64,000 nt of DNA from G963677325 sp963810555 (GTDB lineage: Bacteria > Bacteroidota > Bacteroidia > Bacteroidales > Prolixibacteraceae): positions 143,010-207,009 of the forward strand of contig CAWENX010000001.1 of NCBI GenBank assembly GCA_963810555.1, read 5' to 3'. The notes under the pieces are model-generated. The model saw only the letters and a program-made list of their open reading frames with translations. It was not told the origin of the DNA and did not search any database. The translations under genes and the position numbers were made by a program. Shown here one piece after another: positions 55,853-64,000 of the stretch (positions are counted from its first letter, which is position 1; every line of letters begins with the position of its first letter).

Positions 55853-55875
55853 GGCACGTTTTGCAAAACCGCGCC
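55853..55875. repeat. REP-like hairpin with GCA loop (intact copy)
   Basis: GGCACGTTTT-GCA-AAACCGCGCC followed by AGCGGGGG. It matches the reconstructed copy that the IS4 element split (53418-53433 plus 54949-54955) in 30 of about 32 bases. The two copies bracket the RHS debris. Confidence 0.75.
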
Positions 55876-56010
55876 AGCGGGGGCAGACTTTCTTTCATAT
55901 GATTTGGATTCTTTTTCCCCTCGCCATAATCTGTCAAAATATTATAAAATTTCCCGAAATACGTGTATACATATTATTATATTATGATTATAAGACCCCT
56001 TAAAGGAAAA

Positions 56011-56052
56011 GCGGACTTAAAGCGACTAAACACGGAGCAAATACGGAGGTGG
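56011..56052. repeat. Short array of 11-nt units (CGGA-type)
   Basis: GCGGACTTAAA, GCGACTAAACA, CGGAGCAAATA, CGGAGGTGG at 56011, 56022, 56033 and 56044. Unit spacing 11, no mirrored half. It lies in the gap between the RHS debris and priA. The remaining gap 56053-56298 holds no gene. Confidence 0.5.
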
Positions 56053-56298
56053 AATTTTGAGAGATATTGTTAAATACGCTTTTTGAATTACTTCTTATTA
56101 TATCTGACAGGTTTTTGAAACATATCAGGTTTAACAGCATGCGGGAATCTTACCGATCTCAGCTAAAAAACCTGACGGTCATTGCGGTTAAAATATTCTA
56201 ACTCTATGTAAACGCTCTTGTCATTTTATTGGCAATGCCGCAACAGACTGAATGATCCATGGTTCCTTATTTTCCTGTATGAGATCGACATCATACAC

Positions 56299-58822
56299 TT
56301 ACATGGGATCGACATCTACCACGATGTGGATGGTTTTGTTTCCGGCCCTTGATTTTACATCGTCAAGAATTTCCTTCATTCTCCTTTTTGCGGTCACAAC
56401 AGAGGTTTCGCGTTCAATCTTTAACCACAACTGCTTGATAAATAAATCCTTGATCCTGTTGATGACAGGATATTCCGGCCCGAGGACCCGTAGCCCGAAT
56501 TTCATGCGCAATTCGGATGCCAGCTCTCCGGAGATGCGGTCAAGTTCTGATTTGTCATGATGTTTCAGCGTGATTCCGATCAAACGGTAAAAAGGAGGAT
56601 ATTTGAATTGCTGTCTTTCGGCGATCTGGCTTTTATACATGGCCGTGTAATCATTATCAATCACATACCGGATGATCGGATGCGTAGGTTCCGAGGTCTG
56701 GATCACCACTTTTCCCTGTTTATACTTTCTGCCCGCCCTGCCGCTCACCTGGGCCATCATCTGATAACTTCGTTCATAAGCCCTGAAATCAGGCTGATTT
56801 AAAAGGTTATCGGCATTAAGGATCCCAACCACGCTGACATTTTGAAAATCCAGACCCTTGGTGATCATCTGGGTTCCGACAAGGATATCAATCGATCCGC
56901 TATCAAACCTTGTTATGATTTTTTCGAATCCTTTCTTTGTGCGTGTCGTATCAAGATCGATCCTTTCAATGACAGCTTCGGGAAACAAAGTGATTAGTTC
57001 TTCTTCAACTTTTTCAGTTCCGAAGCCTTTCGTCATAATATTTTTATCCTGACATGAGGGACAATGGTCAGGGATCATTTCCGAATGGCCGCAATAGTGG
57101 CATTGCAGGGAGTTGTTGTATTTGTGATAGGTCAGGCTCACATCGCAGTGACGGCATTTGGGAACCCATGCACAGGCTTTGCACTCCACAAACGGAGAGA
57201 ACCCGCGCCTGTTTTGAAACAGGATGACCTGTTCTTTGTTTTCGACCGCCCTGTTTATCTCATCATAGAGCAGGGGAGTGAGGTGCATCTTCATCTGTTT
57301 CCGCTTGTAGGCATCCTTTAAGTCGGACACGATAATCCTGGGCAATTCGATGTTCTGGTGCCGTTCGTTCAGTTCAATGAATCCGTACTTTCCGGTTTTT
57401 GCATTAAAATAGGATTCAACAGACGGAGTTGCCGTGCCAAGCAATACGGGCGCTTTGTTCAGGTGACCCAGCACAATTGAAGCATCGCGGGCATGATAAC
57501 GCGGCGCCGGATCGAACTGCTTATAGCTGGTATCGTGTTCTTCATCAACGATAATCAGTCCGAGATCATGGAACGGCAGGAAAATGGAAGATCTTGCCCC
57601 CACCAGTAACTGATGCGATTTCGAAGACGTCGTCGCCGTCATTCCTGAAATTCATCACCTTATTCCAAATCTCCACCCTCTCCCGGTCGTTGAATTTTGA
57701 ATGATAAACGCCCACTTTATTGCCAAACACTTTGGTGAGGCGTGAAATCATCTGGGTTGTCAGGCCTATCTCGGGTAAAAGGTAAAGAACCTGTTTCCCC
57801 TTTTCAAGATATTCGCTGATGAGATTGATATATATTTCCGTTTTACCGCTTGATGTTACTCCATGGAGCAGTGTAACCGGTTTGGTTTCAAATGATTGTT
57901 TTATCTGCTGATAGGCAATATTTTGTACAGGGCTCAGTTCTGCAGAATTTTGAACCGTACCGTCATAATCCGGTATTCTCTCAATCTGCTTTTCCCTGAT
58001 TGATAAGATATCCTTTTTGATCAGTCCGTTAAGAACCGCGGCGCTGAATCCGTTTGAGGCAAGAAACTCCTTTTTGAAGACTTCACCGGCATTCTTTTTT
58101 TCCAGAATTTCTGACTGATTCAGGTAAGCAAGGAGCATTTCCTGCTGTTTGGGCACCTTCTTAAGAGAGTCCACTGCCAGTCCGATGGCCTTTTTTGAGG
58201 ATAACCTTGAGGAAAGCGTTATAAGGGCTGCAGTCTTTGCCTTATAGCTTTCCTTGATATTTTCCGATATTTTTACGGCATTCTTTTTAAGAAGATCATT
58301 CAAAATTAAAATCGTATTCTTTTTCAGGACCGAATTATTCAGTTCGGATATCGAAAGGTCTTTTTTTTGCCTGATCACTTCAAACAGCAGTTGTTCCTTT
58401 GGAGTGAGCCTGTCGTCCGGTTGTTCGGTATAATCAGGATTATAAATAATGCGGGTTTCACTTTCCAGCTTTAAACCGGAAGGCAGGGCTGCTTTCAGTA
58501 CTTCCCCGATTGTGCAGTGATAATAATTTGCAATCCATTCCCAGAATTCAAAACATTCAATGGAAATAACAGGCTGTGTATCCAGCAGAAATTCAATGTA
58601 TTTTGTTTTATACTCTTCAGGTTTACGGTTATGGACTTCGCGGACCAGTGCAGAATAAAATTTCCTGGCCCCAAACTGGACAATAACCCTGCAGCCCGGA
58701 AACACCCTGTCCTTCAGTTCCGGAGGAATGGTGTATGTAAAATAACCGGCAACGGGTAAAGGAAGAATTACATCTGCATAACTGTCAAGGGATTCATTCA
58801 TTTGAGTAAAGGATTGTCTCAC
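56299..58822 (-). CDS. priA: Primosomal protein N' (PriA helicase), frameshifted
   Basis: About 835 aa after joining. The N-terminal half (58822 to about 57600) has the 3'-DNA-binding domain (SYADVILPLPVAGYFTYTIPPELK) and Walker A GVTSSGKTEIYINL. The second half (about 57640-56299) has the DEEH box LIIVDEEHDTSYKQFDPAPRYHARD, the zinc-binding cysteines CKACAWVPKCRHCDVSL..CHYCGHS..CPSCQDK, and helicase motif QVSGRAGRKYKQGKVVIQ. The frame changes around 57600-57640, between NFRNDGDDVF and SHQLLVGARSSIF. Restarts stalled replication forks. Probably a sequence indel, since priA is normally kept. Confidence 0.92.
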
Positions 58823-59059
58823 AAAATTAAATGATTTGGATTATGGATGAAATGTTCTTTTATGATTATTCATCATTAAGTCACTAACTGACATTAAAAG
58901 AGTTGATTGAATTATATTATTTTTATAAATGATAAATCATTTGAACTCCTCCATGTTGCAAAGGAGAAGTGCCATTAATCTTTGGTTGTATTTATATTCA
59001 GCAAATCAATAAATCAGGTGTGGCAGTGTGATGCTGTTTGTAATGAAATTTTGGGTGCT

Positions 59060-59485
59060 TTATGATTTCGTTATTTTATCAAAATCACTGTAATTTAGAA
59101 CAATAGTTTTTCCAATCAATTTAAGTTCCAACAAATCATTATCTCCGGTTATTAAAAAATCAGCTTTTGAATCAATGGCTAATGAAACCAAATAATTGTC
59201 TTTAGGATCTCTGCACAAATTTGTTTTTGTCTTTATTTCAAATATTTCTGATGACTCATCCAGCAGGTCGAAAAACTCTTCAATTTGTCTTATCTGGAAA
59301 TACTTTTTAATCTTTGGTTTTCTGAACACTTCCGATAATTCAAGAAGCTGTTCATTGGAAGTAATAATTGTAATAAAATTGGAATCAATCAGGTTTTGAA
59401 GTCCTTTTAAATCTTTACCAATCAAAAAGGAAATCCAAATGTTCGAGTCAACTATGATCTTATAAGATTTGTTTCCCTTTCTCAT
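59060..59485 (-). CDS. PIN-domain toxin (COG1569-like)
   Basis: About 141 aa from Met at 59485 (MRKGNKSYKIIVDSNIWISFL). The PIN acidic residues are Asp in VDSNIWISF, Glu in LLELSEVF, Asp in LCRDPKDNYLVSLAI and Asp in FLITGDNDLL. A PIN RNase of the putative toxin type. Start chosen so the PIN strand begins near residue 10; it overlaps the antitoxin gene by 26 bp. Intact and probably functional. Confidence 0.85.
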   Translation of the reverse strand: MRKGNKSYKIIVDSNIWISFLIGKDLKGLQNLIDSNFITIITSNEQLLELSEVFRKPKIKKYFQIRQIEEFFDLLDESSEIFEIKTKTNLCRDPKDNYLVSLAIDSKADFLITGDNDLLELKLIGKTIVLNYSDFDKITKS

Positions 59486-59693
59486 ATCGCTGCTTTCTGA
59501 CAGATTCAACTTCTTTGGTGATTTCCTCTAAAGATAGCTCGTTGGTCCTGGTTGATTTTAAAAGCTTATTGAATCTTTTGAGAAATAAGGATTTCTTTAA
59601 TTCATTATATATCTCTAACTTATCACTATCGTCAAGTTTATTTAGTATTTTTAATAACTGACTCTTATCTAATTCAATACTAATGGTTTTCAT
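59460..59693 (-). CDS. Antitoxin partner of the PIN toxin
   Basis: 77 aa, charged and helical: MKTISIELDKSQLLKILNKL, DDSDKLEIYNELKKSLFLKRF, LSLEEITKEVESVRKQRYEKG. No DNA-binding fold is obvious, but size, overlap and position upstream of a PIN gene are typical of the cognate antitoxin. The pair sits between priA and a decayed copy of the priA 5' end. Confidence 0.75.
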   Translation of the reverse strand: MKTISIELDKSQLLKILNKLDDSDKLEIYNELKKSLFLKRFNKLLKSTRTNELSLEEITKEVESVRKQRYEKGKQIL

Positions 59694-59844
59694 GATCTGA
59701 AACTAATAATTCATCAAATTTAGGCAAGATTACTGTGAAATACAAATTTCAAAGGGATTCCCTATTTCCAGCTAATACACATAGAAGGTAAAAATTGAAT
59801 GAGCAGAGACAAAGCATTGCCTTGTCTGCTGAATTACAGGTCTC

Positions 59845-60036
59845 TGCAATCAAGAAACACTTTATCCGTTAATTCTGGTGGAATGATATATGTAAAACAG
59901 CCGGCAACGGGTAAAGGCAGGATTACATCTGCATAACTGATATCAGATTGGTTCATTTAGATTAAAGATAGTCTGCAAAGTTAAATGATTTAAATTACAG
60001 CTGTAATGTTCGTCTGATCATTATGCATCATTAAGA
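59845..60036 (-). pseudogene. Duplicated, decayed 5' end of priA with its leader
   Basis: ATG at 59956 gives MNQSDISYADVILPLPVAGC, FTYIIPPELTDKVF, which matches priA MNESLDSYADVILPLPVAGYFTYTIPPELKDRVF. The match covers about the first 40 codons and some 75 bp of upstream DNA. DNA identity is high over the core: only about 8 differences in the 63 bp ending at the ATG-side block. The copy then ends abruptly. Together with priA it brackets the PIN toxin-antitoxin segment as a direct repeat. Confidence 0.8.
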
Positions 60037-60041
60037 CATTT

Positions 60042-60559
60042 AATGATGTTGTTCTTTTTACTAAGGATATTTCTGATGCAGTAACTTCCGGTGCTGATTT
60101 TGCCAAGACTTTTAATTATTCTCTTGATGGTATTACCAAGGGTAATTATGAGTTTTCTCTTGCTGGCGGTGGTTTGACTAAGAGTAGTCAGGTTTCTATT
60201 CAGAATTTTAATCCTTCGATGAATATCTCTGGCATTAATTCGGATGTTGTTTGAGGATTCTTATAAGACTGTTGTTCTTCCTGGTGCTTCCGATAAGAAT
60301 CCTGAGGATAATCCTGTTCCTGTTACCGGTGCGCGGTCTGTTGATGGTAAGACTTAGCCTTCATTTAATGGTTCTAATCTTAAGATCAAATCTCTAAGTA
60401 ATCCTAATGGTACTTATCAGGCTCCGTATTTTCTTGGCGCGTATGGTGTTGAGTTGGAGTTTGGCAGTGTTGGCAGCGGTACTGCTAAAACTATTATTCC
60501 CGTTACTATTACTCTTGATCCTCGTATTAAGGTTAATGGTTTTTTCTGTTTTCGACACT
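60042..60559 (+). pseudogene. Internal fragment of a large surface-protein-like gene with T-ending codons
   Basis: No start. Reads DVVLFTKDISDAVTSGADFA, KTFNYSLDGITKGNYEFSLAGGGLTKSSQVSIQNF; after a shift near 60255 EDSYKTVVLPGASDKNPEDN, an in-frame stop near 60356, then NGTYQAPYFLGAYGVELEFG and TAKTIIPVTITLDPRIKVNG. It runs into the IS at 60560. Almost all codons end in T (GGT, ATT, GCT, TCT), unlike any neighbour, suggesting foreign origin. The repetitive beta-rich sequence resembles large secreted adhesin-like proteins; family unknown. Confidence 0.55.
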
Positions 60560-62107
60560 GGGTCACCCAAAATTGAAAAGTTGAGCTAATTGTTTTTGTT
60601 CATCGGTGATTAGCATGATATGTGATACTTCCCTGTTTTAGTATTAGCTTTCACCTGATAGATTGTTTTGGCGATTTCGATTGCTTTTTCCGGACTAATG
60701 GTTGATTGCATTTCTTTGAGCTGTCGTTCCAGTTCTTTATACACCTTATAAGCTACAAACGAGATACAAATATGTGTTTCAATCCGGCGTTGTAACCGAT
60801 GGTATATTGGCCTTATTTTAAGGTCTGTTTTTGATATCCTGAAAGCTTTTTCAATTTGCCATAAATGTCCATAGTTTTCAATGATTTCATCCTTCGACAG
60901 CCTGGCATTTGTAAGATAGCCTTTTAACCCATCCCATGCCGCATCGGCTTCAAACTTATGATAATCGATTGAGATGATTTATTTGACCATCCATTTTGAG
61001 ATATTTGTTATACCCCCGGTTGTTGATACTGGATTTGGTCAACCTTCCTGTTTTTATTTGTTTTTCGATTTTCCTAAGCCCTTTTTCACGGTTCTGGCGG
61101 TCTTTCTTTGCCCTGTTGTCGGAATAGGTTACAATGATCTTTAAATCGTCTTTGTTCACAACCGCGCTTTCTCCGTTCTTCAGGTTTAAAGACAGTATTT
61201 TATTTTGAATATCCCGCTTTTCGTTTTTGATTCTTGCCCCAAGAATAAACTCGTAGCCCCCAAGCTGAAGCTCTTCAATGTTGGCATTGGATAAAAGGCC
61301 AGAGTCGGCAATAATAACCAATTGTTCTAATCGATATTTTTCTTTGAATGAATCAATTACTGAAAGCAAGGTGTGCCCTTCAAATTTGTTGCCCTCAAAA
61401 ATATCGTACGCTAACGGATAACCATTTTTACTGACCAACAGTCCTAATACAATTTGAGGGTTCTGGTGTTTGCCTTCTTTTGAAAAACCTGTTTTCCGTA
61501 GATCATCTTCCTGGTCTATTTCAAAATAGAGAGTGGTTACATCATAAAACACCACATTTACCTCTCCTCCCAGGATTTTCTTCGTATGTTCATAGCTAAT
61601 CTGCTGTACGAGTTCTTTTTGAGTAGAATGCAACTTGTCCATGTAACGATAAATTTGTTGCACAGGATAGTCCATATCATGGTATTTGCCCAGATAATCA
61701 CTTGTTTTCAACTTGCTTACCGGATAAGTCAGACGAGATAAAACAAGTTGACGAAAAATGAGCATCATCCACGGCTCAAAACCAATGCTGGTCAAATATT
61801 TTGCCCAATAAAAGCTCTGTCCCAACCTCCGTATGTGAGCTGATGCTTTGAAAAACAGACTTGAAAAGACTTGACTCATCTGAAAAATCAAGTGTCTGCT
61901 GGCCACTAAAAGTAGCAATGAATTGATGCCCTTGCTTCACAAGATCTGCAATGACATTAGCCATCACGTGAACTTCCAATAGTCTTTACCAATTTCGATT
62001 TGCCATTCACTTTGGTTATAACCTGTACACTAACAACTCCACTTTTATTTACCTTTTCACGAACAAACATGAAATAAAGGTAATAAAAGGTCCTCGGGTC
62101 ACCCAAA
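60560..62107. mobile_element. IS1634-like element (decayed copy 1)
   Basis: Bounded by the 12-mer GGGTCACCCAAA at 60560-60571 and 62096-62107, in direct orientation; its GGGTNACCC core is a near palindrome. The transposase stop codon lies inside the left end. About 1.55 kb, within the family range. Inserted into the T-rich gene fragment. No clear target duplication. Confidence 0.7.
60563..62070 (-). CDS. IS1634-family transposase (several frameshifts)
   Basis: Starts at 62070 (MFVREKVNKSGVVSVQVITK); shifts near 61975 and 61800. The DDE core is clean in LTYPVSKLKTSDYLGKYHDM, VNVVFYDVTTLYFEIDQEDD (first Asp), LEQLVIIADSGLLSNANI (second Asp) and NNRGYNKYLKMDG. After a shift near 60965 it reads LWQIEKAFRISKTDLKIRPIYH (Glu) and ends TDEQKQLAQLFNFG at 60563. 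Same family as the copy at 62408-63896. Probably inactive. Confidence 0.85.
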
Positions 62108-62363
62108 TTCATATAAGTTAAACATGTAATACCCTGTATCGTAGTATTTTACAAAATTAAACCGAATTTGATGTCGAAGTCAGGAATATTACTTTGCGAT
62201 CTTTAAGTGAACATTAGCTTCATCATTTTCAGCTTAACTAAACAACACTGAATTACGAATTATGAATGAAGAATTAAGGCAGGCGTGAGTAATGAATTAA
62301 GAAGATATTCAGATTGGAGGAATTTATTCAATTTAAACAGTCAACAAGGTCCTGTTTTGTGCA

Positions 62364-63921
62364 TTGCAGCACCCGAATTAAATTTTCATGTTTAGGAGGA
62401 GGGTTGGTTAGGAGTTGGCCGAAGCAATCTTTGTTTTTACTTTTCTTGATTTTGGCAGTATATATGTTAATTGTTGCAGTTGGTTTATTTCTGTAAGGGC
62501 TTTTTCTGGCGATAGCACAATTTTGTTTTTCTTTAGTAGTCTTTCCAGTTCTTTATACACCTTATAAGCGCAAAAGCAAATACAAAGATGTGCCTCAATG
62601 CGTTCTCTTGTCCTGTGGTAAATTGGGACGTATTCTTAAATCGGTTTTAGATATTCGAAAGGCTTTTTCGATTTGCCATAATTGACCATAATTGCCAATA
62701 ATTTGTTCTTTTGTAAGTTCTGTGTTGGTTACATATCCTTTCAGGCCATCCCACACGTTATCAGAAGTAAATTTTTCATAATCTATGGTTATTGCTATCT
62801 CCCCGTCGAGCTTGAGATACTTGTTGTAACCCCGGTTGTTAATATGTTCTTTTGACAACCGTCCATTTTTTACCTTTCTTTTCAAGCCGCTTTAAGCCCT
62901 TTCTCCGATTGTACAAGTCATTGCGGGCCCTGTCTTGGGAATACGTCACAATGAGTCTTCCGTTGGGATGTTTAACCTCGCATCGGTGTTATCTTCTTTA
63001 ATTTGCATGCCAAGCACTTGATTTTTTATCATATTGCTTTCGTTTTTGAGCCGTGCCACCTAAAATATATTGATACCTCCTCAGCTCAATGCATCAATGT
63101 TTTTCTGTGACAAAAGGGCTGCATCGGCAACTATAATTGGCTTATCAAGATTAAACCGGGCTTGAAAAGCTTCAAGTACAGGGATTAAGGTTTTGGTTTC
63201 GGAGGTGTTGCCTTCGAATACCTCGTAACCAATGGGATACCCATTATTCCCAACTAAAAGTCCAATAACAACCTGTGGTTGTTGGTGTTTGCCATCTTTA
63301 GAAAAACCTGTTATGCGAAAATCATCTTCTTCAGATGCCTCAAAATACAGCGTGGTCATATCATAAAAAACCACACCAACCCGACCTTTTAGAAGTTTTC
63401 GGGTGTGGGCAAAGGTAATATCCTCGATGTTTTGCTTATATTTCGAATGTAACTGGTCAAGAAACCGATATACTGAATAAACACTCACATTAAGGTTGAG
63501 ATGTTTTTTAAAATATTCGATGGTTTTTAGTTTACTTCCGGGATAAACCAATCGACACAATACCAAATTGCGGAACATTTCTAATCCTTCTGTTTGTGGA
63601 TAGCCAATCTGATCATAAATTTTGCCCAGGATTATTTCGGCCCCTACAATTTGCAGGTTATCCTGACTTAAACTATCTACAAAATTATCTACAACAGTGT
63701 CGTCATACTCAATAAAAAGACTTTGTAACCCTTGCAAACGCCTGATTTCGGTCCTTGCTTTATACAGCAAAACTTCTTCCTCCTGCATTGTACGGGCACA
63801 ACCAACTGTTGCAACAACCTTGTTCCGTTTGCCGGTTTTTGTAATGATCTGGACACTGACCGAGCCACTTCGGTTCTTATTTTTCCTGATAAACATGCCG
63901 CAAATATAGCTTGCAGCACCC
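62364..63921. mobile_element. IS1634-like element (decayed copy 2)
   Basis: Bounded by TTGCAGCACCC at 62364-62374 and 63911-63921 in direct orientation (the right end continues into a second GCAGCACC). About 1.56 kb. It lies at the window edge; such repeats often end contigs. The 62108-62363 gap between the two IS copies contains no gene. Confidence 0.6.
62408..63896 (-). CDS. IS1634-family transposase, second copy (frameshifted)
   Basis: Starts at 63896 (MFIRKNKNRSGSVSVQIITK). Clean to about 63081: LVYPGSKLKTIEYFKKHLNL, VGVVFYDMTTLYFEASEEDD, DKPIIVADAALLSQKNIDAL. Broken between 63080 and 62890. Then SKEHINNRGYNKYLKLDGEI and LWQIEKAFRISKTDLRIRP, another shift near 62640, and the end LLKKNKIVLSPEKALTEINQ, stop at 62408-62410. 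Similar to but clearly distinct from copy 1, so they entered separately. Confidence 0.83.
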
Positions 63922-64000
63922 TGCAGCACCAAACTTTATTTTTTTATTTCTGAATATCAGATATATAAATTTTTAGCGATCATATGCCGCACAAAACAGG

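Noticed and set aside
60407..60589. 60-aa frame MVLIRLRIFLARM..
   Set aside because: Shadow of the T-ending-codon fragment; it crosses the IS boundary.
62314..62496. 60-aa plus-strand frame
   Set aside because: Antisense to the transposase C-terminus and the IS end.
1..64000. tRNA or rRNA genes
   Set aside because: I looked for T-loop-like GTTCGAATCC-type words and acceptor pairing in the larger gaps and saw none; a tRNA scan would settle it.

Overview
The window comes from a member of the Bacteroidota, probably the Bacteroidales/Marinilabiliales side. The evidence is: AT-rich DNA; upstream regions with TAnnTTTG (-7) promoter elements instead of Shine-Dalgarno-led starts; a ribosomal protein L17 with a long tail; a THX protein; a Bacteroides-type serine palmitoyltransferase; the parA-parB-DUF5683-mltD gene order; and a trp attenuator like the Bacteroid-trp class. 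It looks like a contig or contig end: it begins inside rpsQ and ends just past a decayed IS copy. Single-base indels break many reading frames. They are densest in the first 4.4 kb, where essential genes are hit, so many are probably sequence errors. Those in the IS, RHS and T-rich fragments are more likely real decay.

Layout. 1-9.2 kb: the distal S10-spc-alpha ribosomal cluster (rpsQ to rplQ, with secY, infA, rpoA), closed by a terminator; map is absent between secY and infA. 10-14.1 kb: a mitochondrial-type citrate synthase, a long UbiD-family decarboxylase and rubrerythrin. 14.1-18.1 kb: trpB2 behind a Trp-codon leader peptide and attenuator, an osmC-trx pair divergent from marR, and small proteins. 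18.2-26.8 kb: an NAD(P)-binding protein, a HepT/MntA toxin-antitoxin pair, DUF169, a LytS/LytT-type two-component pair, lemA-htpX, a dicarboxylate/cation symporter, thx and an autoregulated-looking HTH module. 27-39.7 kb: a secreted polysaccharide-processing set (TolB-like/DUF1349 protein, two paralogous clan-A-like glycosidases, a PL8 lyase, a GH28-like beta-helix protein) around tex. 40-48.5 kb: spt with an SDR, a Kef-type antiporter, an NmrA-like protein, a propeller lipoprotein and a Tat-exported sugar isomerase-like protein. 48.4-52.6 kb: parA-parB-DUF5683-mltD on the minus strand.

52.6-64 kb is an accessory zone. It holds REP-like hairpins, an IS4-family element that has split one hairpin, RHS debris with a tip and a possible immunity gene, frameshifted priA, a PIN toxin-antitoxin pair bounded by a second decayed copy of the priA 5' end, a fragment of a gene with strongly T-ending codons, and two decayed IS1634-like elements.

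The most unusual signal is in the gaps between genes. At least five islands are built of 11-nt units and two of 8-nt units. Most carry one orientation of the unit followed by its reverse complement, and each island has its own word. Two of the 11-nt islands are followed by a shared conserved tail, which suggests one dispersed element family with a variable periodic hairpin. The trp attenuator, the REP-targeted IS insertion and the duplicated priA 5' end are the other well-supported observations.
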